From Streptomyces spororaveus (GTDB taxonomy: Bacteria > Actinomycetota > Actinomycetes > Streptomycetales > Streptomycetaceae), in the NCBI RefSeq assembly GCF_016755875.1, contig NZ_BNED01000005.1:2108001-2172000 (forward strand): a DNA stretch of 64,000 nt, read 5' to 3'. Below the pieces are notes generated by a model. That model did not search any database. It saw nothing but the letters and a program-made list of their open reading frames with translations, and had not been told where the DNA came from. This document shows positions 1 through 8,188 of the stretch, in pieces. Every line of letters starts with the position of its first letter. Position 1 is the first letter of the stretch. The translations under genes were made by a program, and so were the position numbers.

Positions 1-1121
1 GCGATCTCGAGTTCGAGCCGCGCCAGCGGCGCCCCCAGGCAGTAGTGGGTGCCGTGCCCGAAGCCCAGGTGTGTGCCCTGCAGGCCCTCGCGGGTCACGT
101 CCAGCTCGTCGGGGCGGTCGAACTTCTCGGGGTCCCGGTTGGCCGCGGAGATCGCGATCTGCACGAGGGAGCCCTCGGGGATCCGCGTGCCCCGGATCTC
201 GGCGTCCTGCGCCGCGTACCGGAAGGTCGAGGTCTCCACCGAGCCCTCGAAGCGCAGCATCTCCTCGACCGCCCGCGGGATGAGCGCGGGGTCCTCGCGC
301 AGCAGGGCCGCCTGATCGGGGCGCAGCAGCAGGTTGAGGACGGAGTTGCCGATCTGGTAGGCGGTGGTCTTGTGGCCGGCGAAGAACAGCACCCACAGCG
401 ACGCGACCAGTTCGGGGTCCGCCAGCTGTTCGTCCCCCTGCAGGAGGTCGCTGAGGAAGGAGTCCGACGGGTGCGCGCGCGTGTCCGCGATGAGCCGCTC
501 CAGCCGGTGCTGCAGGCGCTCTTCGGCCGCCTTCAGCTCCGCCTTCCTGCTGGGGTCGAAGCGGGAGCGGGTGACCACCGCGAACTGCTGCAGGATCTCC
601 GGGCGGTCCTCCTGCGGGATGCCCATCAGTTCGCACAGGACCGCGATGGGCAGCGGGAACGCGAACGAGGCCATCAGGTCGACCGTGCCCGCCCGGCGGC
701 ATTCCCCGAGGATGTCCTCGGCGATCTCGGTGATCCTGGGCCGCATCCGTTCCACCCGGCGGGGGGTGAAGGCGCTGCGCAGGACGCGGCGCAGCCGCGT
801 GTGCCGGGGCGGGTCCGAGAAGAGCACGTTGTCGTCGAGCGCGTCGAAGAAGCTGCCGTACACGGCGTGGTAGGTGTCGATGGCGCCGTGCATGTTCTTG
901 CTGAACCGGGGGTCCGAGAGCGCGTCACGGGCGTCGTCGTGACGGGTGATCAGGTACGTGTCGATCCCGTGGGGAGGGGTCAGCCGGCACACCGGGTCCC
1001 GCTCGCGCAGTGCGGCGTACATCGGGTGGGGGCACTGCCGGTACTCCGGCGCGCCCCTGGACACGGCCGACACGATGTCGTGCAGCCCGCCGCCGTCCGG
1101 TGCCGCATCCTGCTGCGCCAT
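1..1121 (-). CDS. Cytochrome P450, C-terminus cut by window edge
   Basis: Bacterial-type soluble cytochrome P450 monooxygenase; 373 residues are visible and roughly 35-40 C-terminal residues lie outside the window. Seen: the ExxR helix (EMLRFE), the heme loop GFGHGTHYCLGAPLAR with the cysteine ligand, and an I-helix motif AGHKTT. The usual acidic residue of AGHETT is lysine here (K251), which is odd for a family that uses this position in oxygen activation. The start ATG has a GGAGGG ribosome-binding site just upstream. The substrate cannot be read from sequence, and no redox partner lies nearby within the window. Family assignment is secure; function is open. Confidence 0.93.
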   Translation of the reverse strand, partial: MAQQDAAPDGGGLHDIVSAVSRGAPEYRQCPHPMYAALRERDPVCRLTPPHGIDTYLITRHDDARDALSDPRFSKNMHGAIDTYHAVYGSFFDALDDNVLFSDPPRHTRLRRVLRSAFTPRRVERMRPRITEIAEDILGECRRAGTVDLMASFAFPLPIAVLCELMGIPQEDRPEILQQFAVVTRSRFDPSRKAELKAAEERLQHRLERLIADTRAHPSDSFLSDLLQGDEQLADPELVASLWVLFFAGHKTTAYQIGNSVLNLLLRPDQAALLREDPALIPRAVEEMLRFEGSVETSTFRYAAQDAEIRGTRIPEGSLVQIAISAANRDPEKFDRPDELDVTREGLQGTHLGFGHGTHYCLGAPLARLELEI

Positions 1122-1380
1122 GGTCCGTACCCTCCGTCGCACTCGCCTGCTGGGGACATCACCGGTTCCCCGTCCGGGTATCCCGCGAAACGGCGCCGGT
1201 CCCGATCGGGTGAGCCGCCGGTACCGGGTGCCGGGGCGGTCCGGGTACGGGTCCCGGTGCGGGTCCCGCCGACCGTCAGCCGATCGGCGGTCGCCCGTCC
1301 GGGCCGAGTGTGTGGCGGGCCCGGCGGCCCGGGGAAGGGCTGCAGGTGCCCCCAGCCAGCCCGTCGCAAGGAGCCCGCGC

Positions 1381-1944
1381 ATGGCCCGCAGTCTCGCCCT
1401 GGCCCTCACGGCAGCCGCCTCGCTCACCCTGGCGGCCGTCACCGCTCCCCTCGCCGCCGCGGACCCGGGCCCCGGCCGGGCCCAGGGCGACCGGGCCCGC
1501 ACGTACGCGGCGACCGCCCGGTACCAGGTCCACGCCAACGCCGTGGCGGACGGCTACAAGCCCGACCAGTACTGCGTCGTCGACAAGGCGGGCGGCCCGG
1601 GCGCGCTCGGTTACCCGCACTTCAATCACAAGTACGACAACTCCCTCGACCCGGCGAAGCCCGCCGCACTGTTCTACGAGGACGACGGACGCGGCGGCAA
1701 ACGGCTCGTCGGGGTCCAGTGGCTGGTCTACGACCGCGACCAGAAGCTGACGACGGACGACGACCGCCCCACGATGTTCGGCACCGCCTTCAAGGGTCCC
1801 AAGCCCGGCAACTTCCCCGGTCAGCCGGTGCATTACGCCCTGCACCTGTGGCTCTGGAAGAAGAACCCCGACGGCCTGTTCGAGACCTTCAACCGGGCCG
1901 TGACCTGCCTGCCGGGCACCACCCGCCCCAAGCCGTCCCTCTGA
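1381..1944 (+). CDS. Secreted protein of unknown function
   Basis: 187-residue exported protein. Seen: a signal peptide over residues 1-27 (short basic start, Ala/Leu core, AAA just before the mature end), two cysteines (C65, C176) that could form a disulfide, and an aromatic C-terminal block HYALHLWLWKKNPDGLF. AAGGAG precedes the ATG at good spacing. I do not recognise a characterised family, though the block looks like a conserved actinobacterial secreted family. Its stop overlaps the start of the PhoX-type phosphatase (ATGA), so the two are probably translated together and may act together outside the cell. Confidence 0.8.
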   Translation: MARSLALALTAAASLTLAAVTAPLAAADPGPGRAQGDRARTYAATARYQVHANAVADGYKPDQYCVVDKAGGPGALGYPHFNHKYDNSLDPAKPAALFYEDDGRGGKRLVGVQWLVYDRDQKLTTDDDRPTMFGTAFKGPKPGNFPGQPVHYALHLWLWKKNPDGLFETFNRAVTCLPGTTRPKPSL

Positions 1945-3332
1945 TGCCGCCCCGGGAGACGCCGGTGCCCGTCACCCGGCGCAGCCTGCTCGCCGCGGGC
2001 GGGATCGTCTTCAGCGGGGCGCTGGGCGCCCTGTTCGCCGGTGGTGGCTCCCGGGCCGCCGCCCGGGCCCCGCGGACCCCCCGCACCGACCGCGGGTACG
2101 GGCCGCTGGTGGCCGATCCGCGCGGGCTCCTCGACCTGCCCGCCGGGTTCACGTACCGGGTGCTCTCCCGGGCCGGCCGTCCGTTGCTCTCCGGCGAGGG
2201 CCCGGTGCCGGCCAACTGCGACGGCATGGCCGCCTTCGAGGCCGGGGGCGGCCGCGTGCGCCTCGTGCGCAACCACGAGAACCGCACCACCGCCGCCCTG
2301 CGCGTTCCCGCCGTCCCGGGACTGACCTACGACCCCCAGGCCCTCGGCGGCTGCACCGCCCTGGAGCTCGACGCGGCCGGGCGGGTCACCGGCGAGCGCG
2401 TCGCCCTCGCCGGTACCGCCGTCAACTGCGCGGGCGGCCGCACCCCCTGGAACACCTGGCTGAGCTGCGAGGAGACCGAGGACCGGGCGGGCACCTCCGG
2501 CTACACCCGCGACCACGGCTACGTCTTCGAGGTGGACCCGGCCGACCCGCACCGCTCGGGCGCGGTCCCGCTCACCGCGATGGGCCGCTTCGCGCACGAG
2601 GCCGTCGCCGTGGACCCGTACCGCGGGGTCGTCTACGAGACCGAGGACGCCTTCGTCCGGCCGTTCGGGCTGTTCTACCGGTTCCTGCCGGAGCGGCCGC
2701 TGGGCGGGCTCGGCTCGCTGCGGGCGGGGGGCCGGCTGGAGGCCCTGCGGGTGCCGGGGCTCGCGGACCTGTCGGTGGTGGACGAACCCGGAGCGGAGTT
2801 CCCGGTGGAGTGGGTGCCCGTACCGGACCCCTCGGCGGCCGGGACACCGATCCGGCTCCAGGACTTCGGGCCCGGCGGGATCACCCACGCGCAGAAGCTG
2901 GAGGGCTGCTACTGGGGCGACGGCGGCGTGCACTTCGTGTCCAGCTTCGCCCGCAGCGGCGAGGGCGCGGCCGCCGACCACCACGGGCAGGTGTGGTTCT
3001 ACGATCCGCGGCGCGCCCTGCTGCGCCTGGACGTGCGCTTCGGCCCGGCCGCCGACATCGCGCTGCCCGGGGACTCGCCCGACAACATCTGCCTGGCCCC
3101 GGACGGCGGACTGATGGTGTGCGAGGACGGCGGCGGCGCGCAGTACGTCTTCGGGGTGACGGTGGGCGGCGAGGTCTACCCGATGGCCCGCAACGCCGAG
3201 GACATCGGAGGCCCGGGGGCCCCGGAGTGGGGGGAGTTCGCGGGAGTCACCTTCTCGCCCGACGGCCGGACGATGTACGTGAACGCCTACGCGCCCGGCA
3301 CCACCTTCGCGGTGACGGGGCCCTGGCACTGA
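1944..3332 (+). CDS. PhoX-type (DUF839) secreted alkaline phosphatase
   Basis: 462-residue predicted calcium/iron phosphatase of the PhoX/DUF839 family, which releases phosphate from organic phosphoesters outside the cell. Seen: a twin-arginine signal (TRRSLLAAGG near residue 11 followed by a hydrophobic stretch) and family blocks such as PANCDGMAAFE, LVRNHEN, NTWLSCEET, GRFAHEAVAVDP and SPDNICLAPDGG, the last part of the beta-propeller. Twin-arginine export fits a folded metalloenzyme. The ATG overlaps the previous stop codon, so translation is coupled to the upstream secreted protein. I looked for clear PHO boxes upstream and did not find a convincing pair. Confidence 0.9.
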   Translation: MPPRETPVPVTRRSLLAAGGIVFSGALGALFAGGGSRAAARAPRTPRTDRGYGPLVADPRGLLDLPAGFTYRVLSRAGRPLLSGEGPVPANCDGMAAFEAGGGRVRLVRNHENRTTAALRVPAVPGLTYDPQALGGCTALELDAAGRVTGERVALAGTAVNCAGGRTPWNTWLSCEETEDRAGTSGYTRDHGYVFEVDPADPHRSGAVPLTAMGRFAHEAVAVDPYRGVVYETEDAFVRPFGLFYRFLPERPLGGLGSLRAGGRLEALRVPGLADLSVVDEPGAEFPVEWVPVPDPSAAGTPIRLQDFGPGGITHAQKLEGCYWGDGGVHFVSSFARSGEGAAADHHGQVWFYDPRRALLRLDVRFGPAADIALPGDSPDNICLAPDGGLMVCEDGGGAQYVFGVTVGGEVYPMARNAEDIGGPGAPEWGEFAGVTFSPDGRTMYVNAYAPGTTFAVTGPWH

Positions 3333-3396
3333 TCTCGCGCTCCCGTTCGGTCTGCCGGAGGATCGTACGGAACCGACGGGATTGGGGTGGTCAGGC

Positions 3397-4347
3397 ATGG
3401 CCGGGAAGAAGAACGGGAAGCGGAAAGCGGCGAAGTCCGGGAAGCGGCAGGAGAAGCGGGAGAAGGCGGCCGGGCACGGGAAGCGGTCCCGGGGTGACGG
3501 TCCCGGGGCCCGGCCGCTGCGGGAGCTGTTGCGCGTGACCCCGGGCGAGCGTCCGGACCTCGGCCGCCTCGACCCCTCCTCCACGCCCGGCGGCCCCGCC
3601 GGCAAGGCCGCCGGGGTGGCGGCCACGGCGCTGCTGGCGCAGCCGCTCGGCTCCCTCCAGGAGCGGCTCTACGCGGCGAGCACCGCGGGTGACCGGCGCC
3701 GGGTCCTGCTCGTCCTGCAGGGCATGGACACCAGCGGCAAGGGCGGCACCCTCAAGCACGTGATCGGCCTGCTCAACCCCTCCGGCTGCCGGATCAAGGC
3801 CTTCAAGGCGCCCACCGCGGAGGAGCTGGAGCGCCCCTTCCTCTGGCGGATCAAGCAGGAGCTCCCGCGGGCGGGCGAGATCGGCATCTTCGACCGTTCC
3901 CACTACGAGGACGTGCTCATCGCCCGGGTCCGCGAGCTGGTGCCGCGCAACCGGGTGCGTGCCCGGTACGCCCAGATCAACCGGTTCGAGAAGGCGCTCG
4001 CCGACGACGGGGTGACCCTGGTGAAGGTCTTCCTCCACATCGGCCACGAGGAACAGCGGGACCGGCTCCTGGAACGGCTGGACAACCCGGACAAGCACTG
4101 GAAGTTCAACGTGGGGGACATCGAGGAGCGCACCGTGTGGCCCGCCTACCAGGAGGCGTACGAGGTGGCGCTGGAGCGCTGCTCCACCGATGAGGCGCCC
4201 TGGTACGTGGTGCCCGCGGACCGCAAGTGGTACCGCAACTGGGCCATCAGCACGCTGCTGCGCGAACATCTGGAGGACATCGATCCGCAGTATCCGAAGG
4301 GGGACTTCGACGTCGAGGAGTGCCGCAGGCGGCTGCTGGCGGGGTGA
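3397..4347 (+). CDS. ppk2: Polyphosphate kinase 2 family phosphotransferase
   Basis: 316-residue PPK2-family enzyme that transfers phosphate between polyphosphate and nucleotides in the cytoplasm. Seen: Walker A-like GMDTSGKGG (residues 109-117), FDRSHYEDV (Walker B and lid region), and conserved YAQINRFE and DNPDKHWKFN blocks. The first 35 residues are a Lys/Arg-rich tail outside the domain. An in-frame TTG lies 15 bases upstream; I chose the ATG because it leaves the GGGGTGG ribosome-binding region free. It sits next to two phosphatases, which fits phosphate economy. Whether it prefers ADP, AMP or GDP cannot be told here. Confidence 0.9.
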   Translation: MAGKKNGKRKAAKSGKRQEKREKAAGHGKRSRGDGPGARPLRELLRVTPGERPDLGRLDPSSTPGGPAGKAAGVAATALLAQPLGSLQERLYAASTAGDRRRVLLVLQGMDTSGKGGTLKHVIGLLNPSGCRIKAFKAPTAEELERPFLWRIKQELPRAGEIGIFDRSHYEDVLIARVRELVPRNRVRARYAQINRFEKALADDGVTLVKVFLHIGHEEQRDRLLERLDNPDKHWKFNVGDIEERTVWPAYQEAYEVALERCSTDEAPWYVVPADRKWYRNWAISTLLREHLEDIDPQYPKGDFDVEECRRRLLAG

Positions 4348-4392
4348 GTCCCGCCCCACCGCCTGTCGTTCATTCTTCTGATCAGTTAGTCA

Positions 4393-4398
4393 TATAGT
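4393..4398 (+). promoter_or_regulatory. Candidate -10 element (leaderless start)
   Basis: TATAGT sits in an unusually AT-rich patch. The GTG of the deacetylase begins nine bases after it and has no ribosome-binding site, which suggests a leaderless transcript. The -35 is weak (TTCATT near 4369). Confidence 0.4.
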
Positions 4399-4406
4399 TT
4401 GCGTAC

Positions 4407-5312
4407 GTGACCAATTCCGTACGAAAAGTAGCTGCCGCAGCCGCCACGGCCGTGCTCGGCGCCGCGCTCGCGGGATGCGGGGGCGGCGCCGGCACGCCGG
4501 ACGCCGGCCGCGAGGCCCGTATGGGCACGCCCGCCGCCTCGGCGTCCACCTCGGCCCGGGCCTCCGCCCCCGGATCGCCCGCCGCGTCCCCGCAGCCCGG
4601 TGCACCCGCCAAGCCCCCGACGATGGCGCCCGGCCCGAACGGCCTGACCCCCGTCTTCGAGCGGGCGAAGCAGCGGACGGACAAGACCGTCGCGCTGACC
4701 TTCGACGCCGACATGACCTCCGACCAGGGGCCGCGCGCCGCGGGCGGGGAGCACTTCGACAACCCCGCGCTGATCTCGACCCTGCGCACCCTCAAGGTGC
4801 CGTCGACGATCTTCATGACGGGCCGCTGGGCCGAGGAGTACCCGGACCAGGCCAAGTCGATCGGCACCGACCCGAACTTCGAGATCGCCAACCACTCGTA
4901 CAGCCACCACGCCTTCACGTCCCCCTGCTACGGGCTGCCCGCGCTCGACGCCGCGGCCGCCCGGGCCGACGTGGACCGGGCCTTCGCCGCCTTCCGGCAG
5001 GCGGGCGCGGTCAACACCGTCCCGTACTTCCGCTTCCCCGGCGGCTGCTACGACGACCAGGCGCTGCGGGCCGTTTCCACGGCCAAGGTCACGGCCGTGC
5101 AGTGGGACGTGGTCAGCGGGGACGCCTTCGCCAAGGACCCGGACCCCGTGGCCGAACAGGTGCTCGCCGGGGTGAAGCCCGGCTCGGTCGTGGTCATGCA
5201 CTGCACGCGCAGCGCCGCCCCGGTCACCGAGGAGGCCGTCCGGCGGATCGTCCCGGAGCTGCGCAAGCGCGGCTACCGCTTCGTGAAGGTCTCCGAGCTG
5301 ATCGGCACGTAG
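4407..5312 (+). CDS. Polysaccharide deacetylase lipoprotein (NodB fold)
   Basis: 301-residue lipoprotein with a NodB-type deacetylase domain (about residues 90-300), expected to remove acetyl groups from cell-wall or extracellular glycans. Seen: lipobox LAGC (C24), an Ala/Pro/Ser-rich linker, then VALTFDADMT (motif 1), EIANHSYSHH (motif 2, the metal histidines), YFRFPGGCYDD (motif 3) and VQWDVVSGDA (motif 4). Motif 1 normally reads TFDDGP; here it is TFDAD, so the metal-binding aspartate is shifted by one, as in a subset of the family. GTG is the only sensible start that keeps the signal peptide. Confidence 0.88.
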   Translation: MTNSVRKVAAAAATAVLGAALAGCGGGAGTPDAGREARMGTPAASASTSARASAPGSPAASPQPGAPAKPPTMAPGPNGLTPVFERAKQRTDKTVALTFDADMTSDQGPRAAGGEHFDNPALISTLRTLKVPSTIFMTGRWAEEYPDQAKSIGTDPNFEIANHSYSHHAFTSPCYGLPALDAAAARADVDRAFAAFRQAGAVNTVPYFRFPGGCYDDQALRAVSTAKVTAVQWDVVSGDAFAKDPDPVAEQVLAGVKPGSVVVMHCTRSAAPVTEEAVRRIVPELRKRGYRFVKVSELIGT

Positions 5313-5392
5313 GGGGTGTCCGGCGGATCAGCGCCGGTGTGCTCGGGTCGCCTCGGCGACGACGTGCGGAGAACTGCCGCCCGAGTACTGGT

Positions 5393-5405
5393 AGGAAACT
5401 TTCCT
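5393..5405. promoter_or_regulatory. Perfect palindrome AGGAAACTTTCCT, candidate operator
   Basis: A 13-bp perfect inverted repeat (AGGAAA-C-TTTCCT) about 170 bases before the discoidin-phosphatase gene, in a 261-base gap that otherwise holds only GC-rich sequence. Similar A/T-cored palindromes precede many secreted-enzyme genes in Streptomyces; I cannot name the protein that binds it. Confidence 0.45.
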
Positions 5406-5573
5406 TCCTGTTAGTGTCCCGGGCGGCGGCCCGGCGCGGTGCCCACCCCCATGGGCATGACGCGCTCAGCGAGAGCTCTGACCCGGCCGCCGTGGCGCCG
5501 CACCCGCCCGGGTGCGGCGCCCCGCGCCACTGTCCAGCTCTCGCCGCCCCCCTCAAGGCAGGGAGTTCCAGGT

Positions 5574-6932
5574 ATGCGCCTGAACGCCTCCGCTCACCCC
5601 CCTCTGTTACGCGGCAGCCTTCGCACCCTCCTCCTGACCGCCCTCACCGGCCTCGCCGCACTCACGCTCGTCGGCGGGCTCCTCCTGGCCTGGCCCGGCC
5701 GGGCCGGGGCCGCCGCCGACCCCCTCATATCCCGCGGGAAGCCCGCCACCGCCTCCTCCGCCGAATCCTCCTCACTGGGCGCCAGGAACGCCTTCGACGG
5801 AGACCCCGCCACCCGCTGGGCCAGCGCCGAGGGCAAGGACCCGCAGTGGATCCGGGTCGACCTCGGCGCCGGGGCCACCGTCTCGCGGGTCCGGCTCACC
5901 TGGGAGGCCGCCTACGCCAAGGCGTACCGCGTCGAGATCTCCGCCGACGGTGCCGCCTGGACCGCGCTCGCCACCGAGACCGCCGGCAACGGCGGCGCCG
6001 ACGACTGGACCGGCCTGTCCGGCAAGGGCCGCTACCTGCGCGTCCAGGGCACCGCGCGCGGCACCTCGTACGGCTACTCGCTCTTCGAGGCCGAGGTGTA
6101 CGGCACCCTCGGGGACGGGCCGCCGCCGGGCGGCTCCTTCACGGTCGTCGCCGCCGGGGACATCGCCGCGCAGTGCACGGCCTCCGACAGCGGCTGCGCG
6201 CACCCGAAGACGGCGGCGCTCGCGCAGCGGATCGACCCGAAGTTCTATCTGACGATGGGCGACAACCAGTACGACGACGCCCGGCTCTCCGACTACCGCG
6301 CCTACTACGACAAGAGCTGGGGCGCCTTCAAGGCCAGGACCCGCCCGGTCCCTGGCAACCACGAGACGTACGACCCGGCCGGCCCGCTCGCCGGGTACAA
6401 GTCGTACTTCGGGAGCATCGCCTACCCGCAGGGCAAGAGCTACTACAGCTTCGACGAGGGCAACTGGCACTTCGTCGCCCTCGACTCCAACTCCTTCGAC
6501 CAGGCCGCCCAGCTCACCTGGCTGAAGGCCGACCTCGCCGCCAACACCCGGCCGTGCGTCGCCGCCTACTGGCACCACCCGCTGTACTCCTCCGGCGGGC
6601 ACGGCAACGACCCCGTCTCCAAGCCGGTCTGGAAGATCCTCTACGCCGCCAAGGCCGACCTGGTCCTGAACGGGCACGACCACCACTACGAGCGGTTCGC
6701 CCCGCAGGACCCCGAGGGCCGGGCGACCGCCGACGGGATCGTGGAGATCGTCGGCGGGATGGGCGGCGCCGAGCCCTATCCGATCGAGGAGGTCCAGCCC
6801 AACAGCCAGAAGCGGATCAGCGGACCGTACGGCGTCGTGAAGCTGGACTTCACCGACTCCGGCTACGGGTGGACCTACGTGGCCACCGACGGCCAGGTCA
6901 AGGACACGAGCCCGAAGTACAGCTGCCACTGA
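5574..6932 (+). CDS. Secreted discoidin-domain metallophosphatase
   Basis: 452-residue exported calcineurin-like phosphoesterase. Seen: a signal peptide (residues 1-45), an F5/8 type C (discoidin) carbohydrate-binding domain (about 45-180, with DGDPATRWAS and WIRVDLGAGATVSRVRL), then the metallophosphatase motifs GDIAAQC (about 195), GDNQYDD (about 229), GNHET (about 261), WHHPLYSSGGHGN and GHDHHYERF (about 367). All metal ligands are present. The discoidin domain probably tethers it to glycans. GGGAG precedes the ATG. Its stop overlaps the next gene (ATGA), so it heads a three-gene operon. Confidence 0.92.
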   Translation: MRLNASAHPPLLRGSLRTLLLTALTGLAALTLVGGLLLAWPGRAGAAADPLISRGKPATASSAESSSLGARNAFDGDPATRWASAEGKDPQWIRVDLGAGATVSRVRLTWEAAYAKAYRVEISADGAAWTALATETAGNGGADDWTGLSGKGRYLRVQGTARGTSYGYSLFEAEVYGTLGDGPPPGGSFTVVAAGDIAAQCTASDSGCAHPKTAALAQRIDPKFYLTMGDNQYDDARLSDYRAYYDKSWGAFKARTRPVPGNHETYDPAGPLAGYKSYFGSIAYPQGKSYYSFDEGNWHFVALDSNSFDQAAQLTWLKADLAANTRPCVAAYWHHPLYSSGGHGNDPVSKPVWKILYAAKADLVLNGHDHHYERFAPQDPEGRATADGIVEIVGGMGGAEPYPIEEVQPNSQKRISGPYGVVKLDFTDSGYGWTYVATDGQVKDTSPKYSCH

Positions 6933-8188
6933 TGTACCTGGCCGCCAACGGCCGCCCGGACGCGCCGCCCCGGCCCCCAGGGGCCCGGCGGCGCGTCCCC
7001 GCCGCCGTCCTCGCGCTCGGCGCGGTCAGCCTCGTCACCGACGTCTCCTCCGAGATGGTCACGGCGGTGCTGCCGCTCTACCTCGTCCTGGGCCTCGGCC
7101 TGACCCCCCTCCAGTTCGGCTTCCTGGACGGGATGTTCAACGGAGCCACCGCCCTCGTCCGGCTGCTCGGCGGGCGGCTCGCCGACCGGCGCGGCCACCA
7201 CAAACGGGTCGCCGGCGCCGGCTACCTGCTCTCCGCGCTCTCCCGGCTCGGACTGCTGCTCGCCGGGGGCGCCCCGGGCGCGATCGCCGCCGCCCTGGCC
7301 GCCGACCGGCTGGGCAAGGGCATCCGTACCGCCCCTCGCGACGCCCTCATCTCCCTGAGCGGGCCTCCGGAGAGCCTCGGCCGGTCCTTCGGCGTGCACC
7401 GCGCCATGGACACCACGGGCGCGCTGCTCGGGCCGCTCGCCGCGTTCGCCGTGCTGTGGGCCACCGCCGACGCCTACGACGCGGTGTTCGCCGTCAGTTT
7501 CTGCACCGGTCTGCTCGGCGTGCTCCTGCTCGTCGTGTACGTCCCGGCGACGCCCGGGCCGGCCGCCGCGCCCCGGGCCGGAGCCCGCCCGCCCCGGCGC
7601 CCGGTCCTGCGCGACCCCGCCTTCCGCCGCGTGCTGTACGCCTCCGCCCTGCTCGGCGCCACCACCATCGGCGACGCCTTCCTCTACCTGCTGCTCCTGC
7701 GCGGACTCGACCTGCCGCCCGTCCTGTTCACGCTGCTGCCGCTCGGGGCCGCGGCCGTCTACCTCCTGCTCGCCGTCCCCGCGGGCCGGATCGCCGACCG
7801 GACCGGGCGCCGCGGGGCCTTCCTGCTCGGGCACTGCGCCCTGCTCGGCGCGTACGCCCTGCTGCTCGCCCCCGTCTCCGCGCCGACCGTCGCGGGGGTG
7901 CTCACCCTGCTGGGCTTCTTCTACGCGGCCACCGACGGGGTCCTGATGGCGCTCGCCGCTCCCGCGCTGCCCGCGGCGGGCCGCGCGGGCGGGCTCGCGG
8001 TGCTGCAGACCGGCCAGGCACTGGCCCGGCTGCTGGGCGCCGCCGGATTCGGGGCGGCATGGACCCTCTGGGGGCAGCGACCCGCCCTCTGGGCCGCGGC
8101 CCTCGCGCTGGCCGGGGCGCTCGCGGCCGCCTCACGCATCCTGCCCGCCACTCCCCCGAACTCCTCGGCCGCCCCGGAGGTCCCGTGA
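6932..8188 (+). CDS. MFS transporter
   Basis: 418-residue major facilitator with about 12 hydrophobic segments. Seen: SLVTDVSSEMVTAVLPLYL in TM1, GGRLADRRGHHKR (the loop 2-3 signature, with another basic loop ADRTGRRG in the second half) and ADRLGKGIRTAPRDALIS, a block typical of a subfamily widely annotated as a putative drug or metabolite exporter. Its start overlaps the phosphatase stop and its end overlaps the propeller gene, so the three products are made together. The substrate is unknown; a role in moving a product of the secreted phosphatase is only a guess. Confidence 0.88.
   Translation: MYLAANGRPDAPPRPPGARRRVPAAVLALGAVSLVTDVSSEMVTAVLPLYLVLGLGLTPLQFGFLDGMFNGATALVRLLGGRLADRRGHHKRVAGAGYLLSALSRLGLLLAGGAPGAIAAALAADRLGKGIRTAPRDALISLSGPPESLGRSFGVHRAMDTTGALLGPLAAFAVLWATADAYDAVFAVSFCTGLLGVLLLVVYVPATPGPAAAPRAGARPPRRPVLRDPAFRRVLYASALLGATTIGDAFLYLLLLRGLDLPPVLFTLLPLGAAAVYLLLAVPAGRIADRTGRRGAFLLGHCALLGAYALLLAPVSAPTVAGVLTLLGFFYAATDGVLMALAAPALPAAGRAGGLAVLQTGQALARLLGAAGFGAAWTLWGQRPALWAAALALAGALAAASRILPATPPNSSAAPEVP

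Noticed and set aside
1122..1380. PHO boxes before the PhoX-type operon
   Set aside because: No pair of GTTCA-type direct repeats at 11-base spacing was visible.
45..1943. Very long plus-strand frame leading into the PhoX-type gene
   Set aside because: Antisense to the P450 and out of frame with the secreted protein; composition is Arg/Gly/Ala-rich, typical of high-GC shadow frames. Only the part from 1944 is a gene.
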